Below, piece by piece: positions 17,316-25,662 of a DNA stretch of 33,047 nt; within the stretch, counting starts at the first letter, position 1; each line of letters opens with the position of its first letter. A model generated the notes under the pieces. The model saw nothing but the letters and a program-made list of their open reading frames with translations. It searched no databases and had not been told where the DNA came from. The stretch spans positions 1 through 33,047 of the forward strand of contig JACIYB010000007.1 in the NCBI GenBank assembly GCA_014360155.1, read 5' to 3'. This DNA is from Syntrophomonadaceae bacterium. GTDB taxonomy: Bacteria > Bacillota > Syntrophomonadia > Syntrophomonadales > Syntrophomonadaceae. Position numbers and translations under genes: made by a program.

Positions 17316-17586
17316 AATTTCACTGCTGAAAGTTATAATCTGTTGGTTTAAATGTATAAATATTCGTCGCCAGACTTCCGCATGGGCAACAATATCCACT
17401 TGTCTCGCGACGAAAGGGGTACCGGGCTAATTCCCATCCGTGCTCAATATCCCTCTCGCCCCCTCCTTGGGGCTCGCCCCCTTTCGTCGCTTCACCTTCG
17501 CGGGGTGTTGCTTCCATGCTCCGTCAACAGGCTCCTACATATTTATACATTTAAACAAGCTAACTTAGGGTTTTTGCAGTGGAATC
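17316..17586 (+). mobile_element. MITE-like element, copy 2 (271 bp, longest form)
   Basis: The ends are AATTTCACTGC and GCAGTGGAATC. The exact 6-bp duplication AAAAGT flanks it (17310-17315 and 17587-17592). The inner inverted repeat GTTTAAATGTATAAATAT is present on both sides. The interior contains a second, perfect 13-bp inverted repeat, GCGACGAAAGGGG (17407-17419) with CCCCTTTCGTCGC (17478-17490). It also holds two direct-repeat pairs, TTCGTCGC (17363-17370, 17483-17490) and CAACA (17387-17391, 17525-17529), that account for the lengths of the other copies. It encodes no transposase. The right end lies over a possible GTG start of the downstream endonuclease gene. Confidence 0.9.
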
Positions 17587-17632
17587 AAAAGTTAGCTTAA
17601 AAATATTTCATACAGCAGGTGAGGGGAAATCT

Positions 17633-18811
17633 TTGCGCGATGTTTACGGGGATCTTCATATTCATATCGGTATAGCCGGCGGCCAAGCCGTTAAAGTAAC
17701 TGCTTCCCCAAAATTAAGACTGGAATCTGTTATTTTTGAAGAAGCGCCTCGCAAAGGGCTGGATATGGTTGCTGTTGTGGATGCCGGGTGTATCCCCGTG
17801 ACCCTTGAAATCGAGGAGATGTTGCGAGAAGGGAAGCTGCAGGAACACCCCCAAGGGGGATTTATTGCCAGAAATGGAGTGCTTTTAATTGCAGGTTGTG
17901 AAGTGGAAAGCCGGGAAGGCATACATTTAATCATATATCTCCCCTTTTTACATAGTATCAAATATTATCAGAAATATATAAAAACAAGGATTAATAACAT
18001 GATGCTTTCAACGCAAAAGGTTAATGCCAGTGTAGCAGACCTTATTAATCTCAGCTGTTCGCTAGACGGTATTTTTTGTCCTGCTCATGCCTTTACTCCT
18101 CATAAGGGAATATACGGCAGCTGGACCGAGCGGCTCAGCAGGGCAATAGGCCGGAATATTGAGCAGATTAAGGCTTTAGAACTGGGATTGAGTGCTGATA
18201 CGGATATGGCAGATATGATCGGAGAAACCAAAAACTTTACTTTTTTATCGAATTCCGATGCCCATTCACTGGCAAATGTAGGCAGGGAGTATAACCTTTT
18301 TCGTATGGCAGACAAGAATTTTTTGGAGCTTAGATATTGCTTGGAAAACAAGGACGGCCGCAGGATAATGGCCAATTACGGAATGGATCCGCTCTTAGGA
18401 AAATATCACCGCAGTTTTTGCACCCGCTGCTCCACTATAGCAGAGGGGGATATTCCAGTATTTACCTGCAATGGTTGCGGTAATAAGAATATGGTGACAG
18501 GGGTTTATGACAGGATAATGGCTATAAGGGATTATGAAGAGCCCCGTCATCCGATAGGCCGTCCTCCTTACTATTACCGAGTGCCTTTAAAAGAACTGCC
18601 CGGGATAGGGCCCAAGAGGCTGGAAAAGATCCGGGGTTATTTTCCCAGCGAGATAAACCTGGTAGAAAAAGCCAGCGTAGATGCGATAGAAAGGATAGCC
18701 GGAAAGGACGTTGCGCGTATGATAAACAGAATGCGGACCGGACGTCTGAGTATTATTCCAGGAGGTGGAGGGCACTATGGGAAAGTCCAAAAGGATTATT
18801 GTGACGAGTGA
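17633..18811 (+). CDS. Endonuclease Q family protein (PHP domain, zinc finger, HhH)
   Basis: This protein of about 392 residues belongs to the EndoQ family, which cuts DNA 5' of deaminated bases (uracil, hypoxanthine). Counting from the GTG at 17579: a PHP metal site begins with GDLHIHIG (24-31), with further ligands near CPAHAF (167-172) and NSDAHS (225-230); a zinc finger has C281, C284, C297 and C300; a helix-hairpin-helix is LPGIGPKRLEKI (340-351). TTG 17633 is preferred as start because GTGAGGGG lies at a good distance and the protein would begin MRDVYGDLHIH. The alternative GTG 17579 lies inside the right end of a mobile element and lacks a ribosome binding site. It is downstream of a NUDIX hydrolase and overlaps the next gene by 35 bp. 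Confidence 0.85.
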   Translation: MRDVYGDLHIHIGIAGGQAVKVTASPKLRLESVIFEEAPRKGLDMVAVVDAGCIPVTLEIEEMLREGKLQEHPQGGFIARNGVLLIAGCEVESREGIHLIIYLPFLHSIKYYQKYIKTRINNMMLSTQKVNASVADLINLSCSLDGIFCPAHAFTPHKGIYGSWTERLSRAIGRNIEQIKALELGLSADTDMADMIGETKNFTFLSNSDAHSLANVGREYNLFRMADKNFLELRYCLENKDGRRIMANYGMDPLLGKYHRSFCTRCSTIAEGDIPVFTCNGCGNKNMVTGVYDRIMAIRDYEEPRHPIGRPPYYYRVPLKELPGIGPKRLEKIRGYFPSEINLVEKASVDAIERIAGKDVARMINRMRTGRLSIIPGGGGHYGKVQKDYCDE

Positions 18812-19442
18812 TGCCAGCGGTGCTCAACAAGCTGCTCGCGAGGGTATGCTGGTTATGATAGTAGATGTGATTGACATGTCCACCACTTTAGAAAGCGTGC
18901 TTGATGCCGGTGCCTGTGCTGTGTTAGGATGCAGTCCGGATTTCACAACGGCGCCGGTAGCTGTTGATCCTGAGCTCATAGGCAGAGAAGCCGGCCGGTT
19001 GTCTCGAGAAAGCGGGGCAGGGATAATTTTGATTTCTGAGCCCCGTGTGGGCAGTGATAATGAGCGTTTATCCCGTTGCCGGCGGGTTATAAGGGGGATA
19101 GAGATGGAAAAGGGCGTTGTAGAAACTGTATTGCCGAACATTGGAGCAGAAATCCCCAAGATGGCCGATATGAAGAACCGGGTAGTAGTTGCAGTTACGG
19201 ATACGGGCGGTGTTGCTTATGATGCAGCATTTACAGAAAGCAGGCGGGTAATAACCGGCACCGTAGCAAGAACATTCAGCCAGAAAGGTTTGGAGCCGGC
19301 TCTAACAGCGGTTCGCAGGGCTAGAAAAACAATTAGAGAAGATGATACCGGAATAGCTGTTGTAGCTGCAAGCCGCAACTCCCTGGAGGATGTACTGGCG
19401 GCCCAGTTTATATATAATCTTATGATAAGGGAAGATTTATAA
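18777..19442 (+). CDS. Unrecognised protein with weak ComB-like features
   Basis: This soluble protein of about 221 residues has no firm family assignment. The N-terminal IVDVIDMSTTLESVLDAGA and the C-terminal RNSLEDVLAAQFIYNLM recall 2-phosphosulfolactate phosphatase (ComB) proteins, whose active site is built around a similar VIDVLRAST strand and which end with a DDVL-A helix; other ComB residues were not verified. ATG 18777 is chosen because GGAGGTGG (18761-18768) is eight bases away; GTG 18765 would overlap that site. It overlaps the end of the endonuclease Q gene by 35 bp, so the two are translationally linked. A terminator follows. Confidence 0.7.
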   Translation: MGKSKRIIVTSDASGAQQAAREGMLVMIVDVIDMSTTLESVLDAGACAVLGCSPDFTTAPVAVDPELIGREAGRLSRESGAGIILISEPRVGSDNERLSRCRRVIRGIEMEKGVVETVLPNIGAEIPKMADMKNRVVVAVTDTGGVAYDAAFTESRRVITGTVARTFSQKGLEPALTAVRRARKTIREDDTGIAVVAASRNSLEDVLAAQFIYNLMIREDL

Positions 19443-19481
19443 ATATTGTCCAAGCAGGAAGAGGATAAATGAAAATTTGAA

Positions 19482-19521
19482 CAGAACTTGAAAATTTCAT
19501 TTCAAGTTCTGTTTCTTTTTT
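19482..19521 (+). terminator. Intrinsic terminator after the endonuclease Q operon
   Basis: CAGAACTTGAAA (19482-19493) and TTTCAAGTTCTG (19500-19511) form a perfect 12-bp stem with a 6-nt loop, followed by TTTCTTTTTT. Confidence 0.92.
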
Positions 19522-19566
19522 GCATAAAGTTGACTGGCAAAAAATATTATTTTTAAAAAGATAAAC

Positions 19567-19596
19567 CATAGCTTATAGAATATACTTGCATACTGT
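19567..19596 (+). promoter_or_regulatory. Candidate sigma-E promoter of spoIIM
   Basis: CATACTGT (19589-19596) is close to the sigma-E -10 consensus CATACANT. CATAGCTT (19567-19574), 14 bases upstream, is a partial match to the -35 element ATATT-type motif. spoIIM is a sigma-E gene in Bacillus. The -35 is weak. The 267-bp gap also holds TTGACT at about 19531 without a convincing -10. Confidence 0.4.
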
Positions 19597-19709
19597 CTCA
19601 GGTATCCTTACCTTAAGCCTTCATCCCTGAGAAGTTGTTTTTATCCAGGGCTGGTAATGAAATAAAACAACTGCAGTAATAACCCGGGTTTTTAAAAGGA
19701 GATATCCTA

Positions 19710-20321
19710 ATGAATATTAAACTGCGAATTAAACAGCACATAATGGAAAACAGCTGGCAGTATATTTTAGTGGTAGCTATATTGTTTATCGGTTTAGTTG
19801 TGGGTAATTATAAGGCCCTGAGACTGGAAGGGGAAGTGAAAAGCCATCTTTTAACAATGATCGACAGTTATCTGCAAGGAGGAATTAGCGATGGCCTGGA
19901 CAGTAAGAACATTTTTTTGAAGGCCTTTTACAGCCAGGCCAAGACCGTTGTGACTATATGGTTTTTGGGACTAACTGTAATCGGCCTGCCTCTTATACTG
20001 GGAGTAATTTTTTTGCGGGGATTTTCTGTTGGCTTTACGGTTGGTTTTTTATGTCAACAGAAAGCTAGTGCAGGGATTCTAATAAGCATCTTATCTATTC
20101 TGCCGCAAAATTTAGTTTACATACCCTTTTTAATTTTAGCTGCCGTTCTAGCCCTAAATTTTTCGCTATATATTGTAAAAGGGAAAAACAGCCATATGCT
20201 GCCCTTGGGCCAAGGTTTGATTACCTACAGCCTGTTGATGTTGATTTGTCTGTTAATTTTTTCAGGGGGGGCTTTGATAGAGGCTTACTTATCTCCTTGG
20301 TTTTTGAGTCTGGCTCTGTAA
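19710..20321 (+). CDS. spoIIM: Stage II sporulation protein M
   Basis: This is a 203-residue membrane protein with about five helices (about 18-37, 75-100, 107-125, 132-155, 168-195). SpoIIM forms the engulfment complex with SpoIID and SpoIIP, which remodels septal peptidoglycan so that the mother cell can surround the forespore; spoIID and spoIIP are not in the window. The LGVIFLRGFSVGFTVGFL segment is typical of the SpoIIM/DUF95 family. ATG 19710 is behind AAAGGAGA. It stands directly ahead of xerD-deoB, the usual Firmicute neighbourhood. Confidence 0.93.
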   Translation: MNIKLRIKQHIMENSWQYILVVAILFIGLVVGNYKALRLEGEVKSHLLTMIDSYLQGGISDGLDSKNIFLKAFYSQAKTVVTIWFLGLTVIGLPLILGVIFLRGFSVGFTVGFLCQQKASAGILISILSILPQNLVYIPFLILAAVLALNFSLYIVKGKNSHMLPLGQGLITYSLLMLICLLIFSGGALIEAYLSPWFLSLAL

Positions 20322-20364
20322 TTCTGTTTCTGGGGTATATTGTGTTTAAGGGGGGTTAATTAGG

Positions 20365-20625
20365 ATGCTTATAATTGTAAGCAACTGGAAGAAAAAGGCT
20401 TTAAAGTTGTTAGTCGTTGCAGTGCTGTTAATGGCTTTTGTTGCGACTGTTCCAATTTTGGCAGGGACGATTTATAGGCAGGTGCCAGTCTTAAGCAACT
20501 GGTTCCAAGAAGAACAGCCTACAGGGAATCCTTTAAGAGTAGAGGAGAAACAGGATTCCAGTAAATTTGACCAGGTATTAGACCAATTGGTCGTAAAGCT
20601 CCAGGATTTTTACCGTGAAAACTAA
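20365..20625 (+). CDS. Small single-pass membrane protein (position of YqzK)
   Basis: The 86-residue protein has a basic N-terminus (SNWKKKALK), one membrane helix (about 14-34) and an acidic, coiled-coil-prone tail. No family was recognised with certainty. In Bacillus a similarly small membrane protein, YqzK (DUF4227), sits just before xerD, so this may be its positional counterpart. ATG 20365 follows GGGGGTTAATTAGG. The next gene starts 62 bp later, suggesting one operon with xerD. Function unknown. Confidence 0.7.
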   Translation: MLIIVSNWKKKALKLLVVAVLLMAFVATVPILAGTIYRQVPVLSNWFQEEQPTGNPLRVEEKQDSSKFDQVLDQLVVKLQDFYREN

Positions 20626-20687
20626 TAATTTAAAAGGGAAATCTTATTAAAATGTCTAAAATAATAAGAAAAAGCAGGTGGAAGGTT

Positions 20688-21578
20688 GTGGAAAAGCATA
20701 TACAAGCCTTTATGGATTACCTGAATTTTGAAAAAGGTCTATCTGCCAACACTCAGCTTGCTTATAAACGAGATTTGCTAAAATTCCGGGATTTTTTAAA
20801 AGAAAAGCAGCGGGAAAAAGCTGTCGAAGATATAAATAAATATGATATACTAGCTTTTTTATCATGGCAGTTGGACGATGGAATTGCTCCTTCAACTGCG
20901 GCCCGCCGTCTGTCAAGCATCAAAACCTTTTATCGATTTTTAATTTTGGAAGGTTACTTGGCTGTCAATCCTTCTGCTGATTTGGAAACCCCTAAAATAA
21001 GACGAAAATTGCCGTATATCTTGTCCAGAGAAGAAGTGGACAGGCTTATGGAACAGCCAAATGTTGTCCTGCCGTTGGGGATCAGAGACAGGGCAATGCT
21101 GGAATTGATGTATGGTACTGGACTCAGGGTATCGGAACTGCTCTCCCTGCAGATAGAGGATATCAATACTACTGCCGGTTTTCTTAGGTGTATGGGCAAG
21201 GGCAGAAAGGAACGTATAATACCCGTGAATCAAACTTCGCTCGATTGGGTTCAGCGATATTTGGTCAAGTCGCGCGGTGTTCTTGTAAAAAATCATTTAG
21301 AAAGGGTTCTTTTTGTAAATGCTAATGGCAGGAAAATGAGCAGACAGGGTTTTTTTAAAATATTATCATGTTATATAGAAAAATCTGGGGTGCAAAAAAA
21401 GGTTACACCCCATACTCTACGGCATTCTTTTGCTACGCATTTATTGGAAAATGGTGCTGATTTACGTATTGTTCAGGAAATACTCGGTCACGCTGATATA
21501 TCAACGACGCAGATATATACTCACCTAACTAAAGGCAGGTTAAAAGAAGTTTACCAGCAGTATCATCCTAGGGCCTAA
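20688..21578 (+). CDS. xerD: Site-specific tyrosine recombinase XerD
   Basis: This 296-residue integrase-family recombinase resolves chromosome dimers at dif together with XerC. It has an N-terminal SAM-like core-binding domain (about 1-88), then the catalytic domain with R147 (GTGLRVSELL), K171 (GKGRKER), H242 and R245 (HTLRHSFATHL), H268 (LGHADISTTQ) and the nucleophile Y278 (QIYTHL). GTG 20688, behind AGGTGG, gives the usual short XerD start MEKHIQAFMDYL; ATG 20652 would add 12 basic residues. The context (before deoB and a nucleoside phosphorylase, upstream of dacF-spoIIA) is that of chromosomal xerD, not a mobile integrase. Confidence 0.94.
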   Translation: MEKHIQAFMDYLNFEKGLSANTQLAYKRDLLKFRDFLKEKQREKAVEDINKYDILAFLSWQLDDGIAPSTAARRLSSIKTFYRFLILEGYLAVNPSADLETPKIRRKLPYILSREEVDRLMEQPNVVLPLGIRDRAMLELMYGTGLRVSELLSLQIEDINTTAGFLRCMGKGRKERIIPVNQTSLDWVQRYLVKSRGVLVKNHLERVLFVNANGRKMSRQGFFKILSCYIEKSGVQKKVTPHTLRHSFATHLLENGADLRIVQEILGHADISTTQIYTHLTKGRLKEVYQQYHPRA

Positions 21579-21614
21579 TTGGAAATTATTTTTGCATTGC
21601 AAGGAGGTAATTAT

Positions 21615-22790
21615 ATGGCAAAAAGAGCTGTATTAATTGTTCTCGATGGTGTAGGTATTGGAGAAATGGATGACAGCTATGTTTATGGAGACGAGGGAAG
21701 CAACAGCCTGCAAAATACGGCTAGAGAAGTAGGGGGACTCTGTCTGCCGAATATGCAAGGCATGGGGTTAGGAAATATAGAGGAGATAAAAGGTGTGAGC
21801 ACTGTAAAGGACCCTTGGGGAGCTTTCGGGAAAATGAAAGAAAAATCAAAGGGTAAGGACAGTACCACCGGGCATTGGGAGATGATGGGCCTGATCCTGG
21901 AACATCCTTTTCCCACATATCCGGATGGATTCCCTATTGAAGTTATAGAAGAGTTTGAAAGGCGTATCGGCAGAAAGACGCTGGGCAATGTAGTTGCCTC
22001 GGGTACAGTGATAATAAATGAATTAGGGGAAGAACATCTGAAAACCGGCTGCCCTATTGTTTATACTTCTGCTGACAGTGTATTTCAGATAGCTGCGCAT
22101 GAAGATGTTATTTCACCGGAGGAACTCTATGACATGTGCCGTATTGCCAGAAGACTCTTGACAGGAAAACATGGAGTAGGGAGGGTAATAGCCAGGCCTT
22201 TTACAGGAGGACCGGGACAGTTTACTCGTACTGCAAACCGCCATGACTTTTCCCTGGAACCCGAAAGGAATATTATGGATCTTATAAGAGAGTCGGGGCA
22301 AAAGGTTATAGGAATAGGAAAAATTGAAGATCTTTTTGCCGGAAAGGCTATAGATGAATCTTATCCTACAGAGAGCAACCGGCAAGGAGTAGAAAAACTG
22401 GTAAAAGTGATTAAAGGATCTCCTGCAGGAGGATTGATATTTATAAATCTCTTAGACTTTGACCAGTTATACGGGCACCGCAATGACGTTTACGGCTACG
22501 CCCGGGCTTTAGAGGAATTTGACCAATCATTGCCCGACATAATGAAAGCAATGCGCCCGGACGACATATTGTTTATTACTGCAGACCATGGTTGCGATCC
22601 TACTACTCCTAGTACCGATCACTCCAGGGAACATGTTCCGATTCTTGTATTCGGCAATAATGTAAGGTCAGGCGTAAATCTGGGAATTCGTGATTCCTTT
22701 GCTGATTTGGGGCAGACAATTGCCGAATACCTGGAAGTTGACGGAACTGGTCTTGCAGGCAAGAGTTTTTATCAAATGATAAGGGGCTGA
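21615..22790 (+). CDS. deoB: Phosphopentomutase
   Basis: The 391-residue enzyme of the alkaline phosphatase superfamily interconverts (deoxy)ribose 1-phosphate and 5-phosphate in nucleoside salvage. D11 (VLDGVGIGE) is a metal ligand, T85 ([11 protein letters not shown]) matches the phosphorylated threonine of the Bacillus enzyme, and the C-terminal metal motif is ADHGCDP with [13 protein letters not shown] 21615 has the strong AAGGAGG upstream; the longer TTG-initiated frame from 21579 would begin at the xerD stop without a ribosome binding site. It is followed after four bases by the pyrimidine nucleoside phosphorylase, whose product it uses. Confidence 0.95.
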   Translation: MAKRAVLIVLDGVGIGEMDDSYVYGDEGSNSLQNTAREVGGLCLPNMQGMGLGNIEEIKGVSTVKDPWGAFGKMKEKSKGKDSTTGHWEMMGLILEHPFPTYPDGFPIEVIEEFERRIGRKTLGNVVASGTVIINELGEEHLKTGCPIVYTSADSVFQIAAHEDVISPEELYDMCRIARRLLTGKHGVGRVIARPFTGGPGQFTRTANRHDFSLEPERNIMDLIRESGQKVIGIGKIEDLFAGKAIDESYPTESNRQGVEKLVKVIKGSPAGGLIFINLLDFDQLYGHRNDVYGYARALEEFDQSLPDIMKAMRPDDILFITADHGCDPTTPSTDHSREHVPILVFGNNVRSGVNLGIRDSFADLGQTIAEYLEVDGTGLAGKSFYQMIRG

Positions 22791-22794
22791 ATTT

Positions 22795-24099
22795 ATGAAC
22801 TTTCAAGATATAATCCTAAAAAAAAGAAATGGAGAGGAAATGAGTGAGGAGGAAATAAAATTTGTAGTGAGGGCTATAAGCAATGGGTCGGTACCTGATT
22901 ACCAGATATCAGCCTGGGCGATGGCAGTATATTTTCAAGGCATGAACAACAGAGAAATCCGGGATTTGACTCTGGCAATGGCTTATTCTGGAGATATTGT
23001 TGATTTGTCATTTATCGAGGGTATTAAGGTGGACAAGCACAGTACCGGCGGAGTAGGAGATAAAACTACCATGGTAGTCGTACCGCTGGTAGCTGCTGCG
23101 GATGTGCCGGTTGTTAAAATGTCTGGAAGGGGTTTGGGACATACGGGGGGCACGATAGATAAATTTGAGTCAATACCCGGTTTTAGAGTTGAAAAGGATT
23201 TTAACGAACTGGTGGAACAGGTAAATAAAATTAAAGCAGCAGTTGTATCTCAGACAGGAAGCCTGGTGCCGGCAGATAAAAAGCTCTATGCCATAAGAGA
23301 TGTAACTGCTACTGTAGACAGCATACCTTTGATCGCTTCCAGTGTTATGAGCAAGAAAATCGCTGCCGGGGCACAGGCTATAGTACTAGATGTAAAGGTG
23401 GGGAGCGGGGCATTTACCAAAAGCTGTGAAGAGGCGTTTGAACTGGCCCGTACTATGGTAGAAATAGGAAAAGGAGTAGGCAGAAAAGTAGTAGCTGTTT
23501 TGAGCGATATGAGCCAGCCTCTCGGGAAGATGGTAGGCAATGCTCTTGAAGTTAGGGAAGCTATAGATTGCTTGCATGGGAAGGGACCCTCCGATTTAGA
23601 AGAACTGTCTTTGACGCTTGCGGCCCATATGCTGTTGCTAGGGGGGAAATGCAGTTATTTTGATAGGGCATTTGAGTATGCGCGGGAACTTCTTTTATCT
23701 GGTAAAGGCTTAAACAAGTTCAGGGAGATGGTAAGTGCCCAGGGAGGAAACTTGCAGTATGAGATCGGGTCTTACGGACTTCCTGAAGCGGGTATTAAAA
23801 TGGAAGTAAGAGCTGAGCGCCGCGGTTATGTGTATCGCCTTGACGCTTATGAAGTCGGAAGAACGGCTATGTATCTTGGAGCGGGTCGTGAACGCCTGGG
23901 TGATAAGATAAATCACGCTGTGGGCATAGAATTGTGCAAGAAAATAGGAGATTTTGTGGACAGAGGTGATATCCTGGCTGTTGTTCATGCCGATAATAGA
24001 GAACGAGTGGAGACAGCTAGGGAAAGATTGCAGAGTATTTATCGGTTAGCATCTGAACCGGTAGAATCAACCCCACTGATCATTTCAACGGTAAAATAA
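22795..24099 (+). CDS. pdp: Pyrimidine-nucleoside phosphorylase
   Basis: The 434-residue enzyme cleaves uridine and thymidine with phosphate to base and (deoxy)ribose 1-phosphate, feeding DeoB. Glycosyltransferase family 3 features are clear: an N-terminal helical domain (about 1-65), the phosphate-binding K81-HSTGGVGD, the MSGRGLGHTGGTIDKFESIPG segment (20 and more residues from about 107), and the C-terminal domain (about 345-434) with VDRGDILAVVHAD. Length and motifs fit Pdp rather than the shorter AnsP-like families. The start is ATG 22795, with AAGGGG upstream inside deoB. In Bacillus the equivalent slot is held by a purine nucleoside phosphorylase. Confidence 0.94.
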   Translation: MNFQDIILKKRNGEEMSEEEIKFVVRAISNGSVPDYQISAWAMAVYFQGMNNREIRDLTLAMAYSGDIVDLSFIEGIKVDKHSTGGVGDKTTMVVVPLVAAADVPVVKMSGRGLGHTGGTIDKFESIPGFRVEKDFNELVEQVNKIKAAVVSQTGSLVPADKKLYAIRDVTATVDSIPLIASSVMSKKIAAGAQAIVLDVKVGSGAFTKSCEEAFELARTMVEIGKGVGRKVVAVLSDMSQPLGKMVGNALEVREAIDCLHGKGPSDLEELSLTLAAHMLLLGGKCSYFDRAFEYARELLLSGKGLNKFREMVSAQGGNLQYEIGSYGLPEAGIKMEVRAERRGYVYRLDAYEVGRTAMYLGAGRERLGDKINHAVGIELCKKIGDFVDRGDILAVVHADNRERVETARERLQSIYRLASEPVESTPLIISTVK

Positions 24100-24430
24100 T
24101 TTTTTCTTCCGAGAGCGGTTGCCTTTCTGCTGTTCGCAGTTATCAGCGTCGTAAAGAAAATATAGAAAAATAACTAACCTCTATCTTAGCTGCACATTTA
24201 TGCTTTTATTTTCCAGCATCAGCGATGCCGGCAGCTTCGTTTTGGTTTTCTGCCGGCTCAAGAGCAGCGTCTTATTTGCTGCAGACTGTGGTGGTATAGC
24301 ACATATTGGGGAAAACTCGGGTTGAGATTAGGGAATATGGTTATTTTTATTGCCTGAATCCAGTGGAATAATGGTTTGTATAAATAAATATAATCTAACA
24401 AGTGAAGTATTTAAAGGGGGTGTTTAATTT
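24100..24430 (+). other. 331-bp gene-free region between pdp and dacF
   Basis: It contains a perfect 8-bp inverted repeat, GCCGGCAG (24227-24234) with CTGCCGGC (24250-24257), with no T-run on either side, so it is not a standard terminator. A good -10 box TATAAT is at 24389-24394 without a convincing -35. GGGAAAACT near 24310 fits the sigma-F -10 pattern GGNNANANT, but GTATA lies only 10 bases upstream instead of about 15. No open frame of note. Confidence 0.5.
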
Positions 24431-25585
24431 ATGGATTCTGCAAAGAGCATTTTGTTCATTGTTTTAATGGTTTTTGTTATATCTATATCCCTTGTTTCTT
24501 TTCCAGAGCCGGTCAGGGCTGACACGGTAGATGTTAAAGCGGATGCTTATGTTTTAATGGATGCAGATTCGGGGAAGGTGCTCCTGGCTAAAAACCAGCA
24601 TAAGCGCTTGGCTCCCGCGAGTATGACCAAACTGATGACTCTGATACTGGCTGTTGAAGCTTTGGAGGAAGGGAAGGCGGATTTGAAAGATAAGGTCGTT
24701 GCTAGCGAAAACGCCTGGAAGATGGGGGGATCGCAGATATACCTGGAGCCCGGGGAAGAGATGACGTATGAGGATATGCTTATTGCTATAGCGGTAGGAT
24801 CAGCAAACGATGCCTGTGTAGCGGTGGCTGAACACCTGGAAGGGACTGAAGAAAATTTTGTGCATAGTATGAACCAAAAGGCGAAGATGTTGGGATTAAA
24901 AAATACCTCATTTATAAATAGCCACGGACTTAGTGCTGAGAACCACTATACGTCTGCATATGATATGGCTGTAATTTCCCGTTATGCTTTAAACTATCCC
25001 AAAATTCTTGAATATTGCTCTATAAAGGAATACAACCTCAGGCAGGGCGAGTTCAAATTGTTCAATACTAATAAATTGCTTTGGTGGTATGAGGGAGCGG
25101 ATGGGTTTAAGACCGGCTATACCAGTCAGGCTAAATTCTGCCTTACTTCTACAGCTAAAAGGGATGGGCTGCGCCTTATATGCGTTGTTATGGCCTGTCC
25201 AGAGCAGCATGATAATTTTAGAGATTCCATGCAGTTGTTCAACTATGGTTTTGCAAAATATTCTTATAAAACCTTTTATGCGAAAGGTAACGTATGCGGT
25301 GTAGCCAGAGTAGGCAAAGGTGTTGAAGATACTGTTGAGATGATTGCCGAGGAAGATGCGGGTTTAATTTCGGTAAAAGGCCAGGAAAAAAATATTAGAA
25401 TGGAAAAGCAAATAGTGTCCTATATCGATGCACCGGTAAAGGAAGGTCAAAAATTAGGAGAAATTTTGATATATAACAATGGAGATTTACAGAAAAAGGT
25501 TAATCTTGTTGCTTGTAAAAGTGTTCCCCGTTCCGGGCTGTTTAGGAGCATATTGAAAATGTTTGCCGAAATTTATCTTATATAA
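24431..25585 (+). CDS. dacF: D-alanyl-D-alanine carboxypeptidase, DacF type
   Basis: This 384-residue class C low-molecular-weight penicillin-binding protein removes the terminal D-Ala of peptidoglycan stem peptides; DacF adjusts cross-linking of spore peptidoglycan. A signal peptide (cleavage likely after VRA30) precedes the catalytic domain with S64-M-T-K67, S124-A-N126 and K227-T-G229, followed by a PBP5 C-terminal beta domain (about 285-365) and an amphipathic tail. ATG 24431 follows AAAGGGGGTG. It stands directly upstream of spoIIAA, as in other spore formers, and may share a transcript with the spoIIA operon because no terminator separates them. Confidence 0.93.
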   Translation: MDSAKSILFIVLMVFVISISLVSFPEPVRADTVDVKADAYVLMDADSGKVLLAKNQHKRLAPASMTKLMTLILAVEALEEGKADLKDKVVASENAWKMGGSQIYLEPGEEMTYEDMLIAIAVGSANDACVAVAEHLEGTEENFVHSMNQKAKMLGLKNTSFINSHGLSAENHYTSAYDMAVISRYALNYPKILEYCSIKEYNLRQGEFKLFNTNKLLWWYEGADGFKTGYTSQAKFCLTSTAKRDGLRLICVVMACPEQHDNFRDSMQLFNYGFAKYSYKTFYAKGNVCGVARVGKGVEDTVEMIAEEDAGLISVKGQEKNIRMEKQIVSYIDAPVKEGQKLGEILIYNNGDLQKKVNLVACKSVPRSGLFRSILKMFAEIYLI

Positions 25586-25662
25586 ATGGAATTTTGTGGA
25601 AGGTATATAGGGGTGTTTTACAGAAAACTATTGCAGTAGTCAAAGCAGGGAGGTATCTTGAA

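Noticed and set aside
17320-17600. Open frames of 65-82 codons on both strands inside element copy 2
   Set aside because: They are made of the element's own repeats, lack ribosome binding sites and are destroyed in copies 1 and 3.
20688-21578. Integrase of a phage or genomic island
   Set aside because: Length, motifs and the deoB/pdp/spoIIA neighbourhood are those of chromosomal xerD; no attachment sites or phage genes are present.
24290-24330. Sigma-F promoter of dacF (GTATA and GGGAAAACT)
   Set aside because: The two boxes are 10 bases apart instead of about 15.
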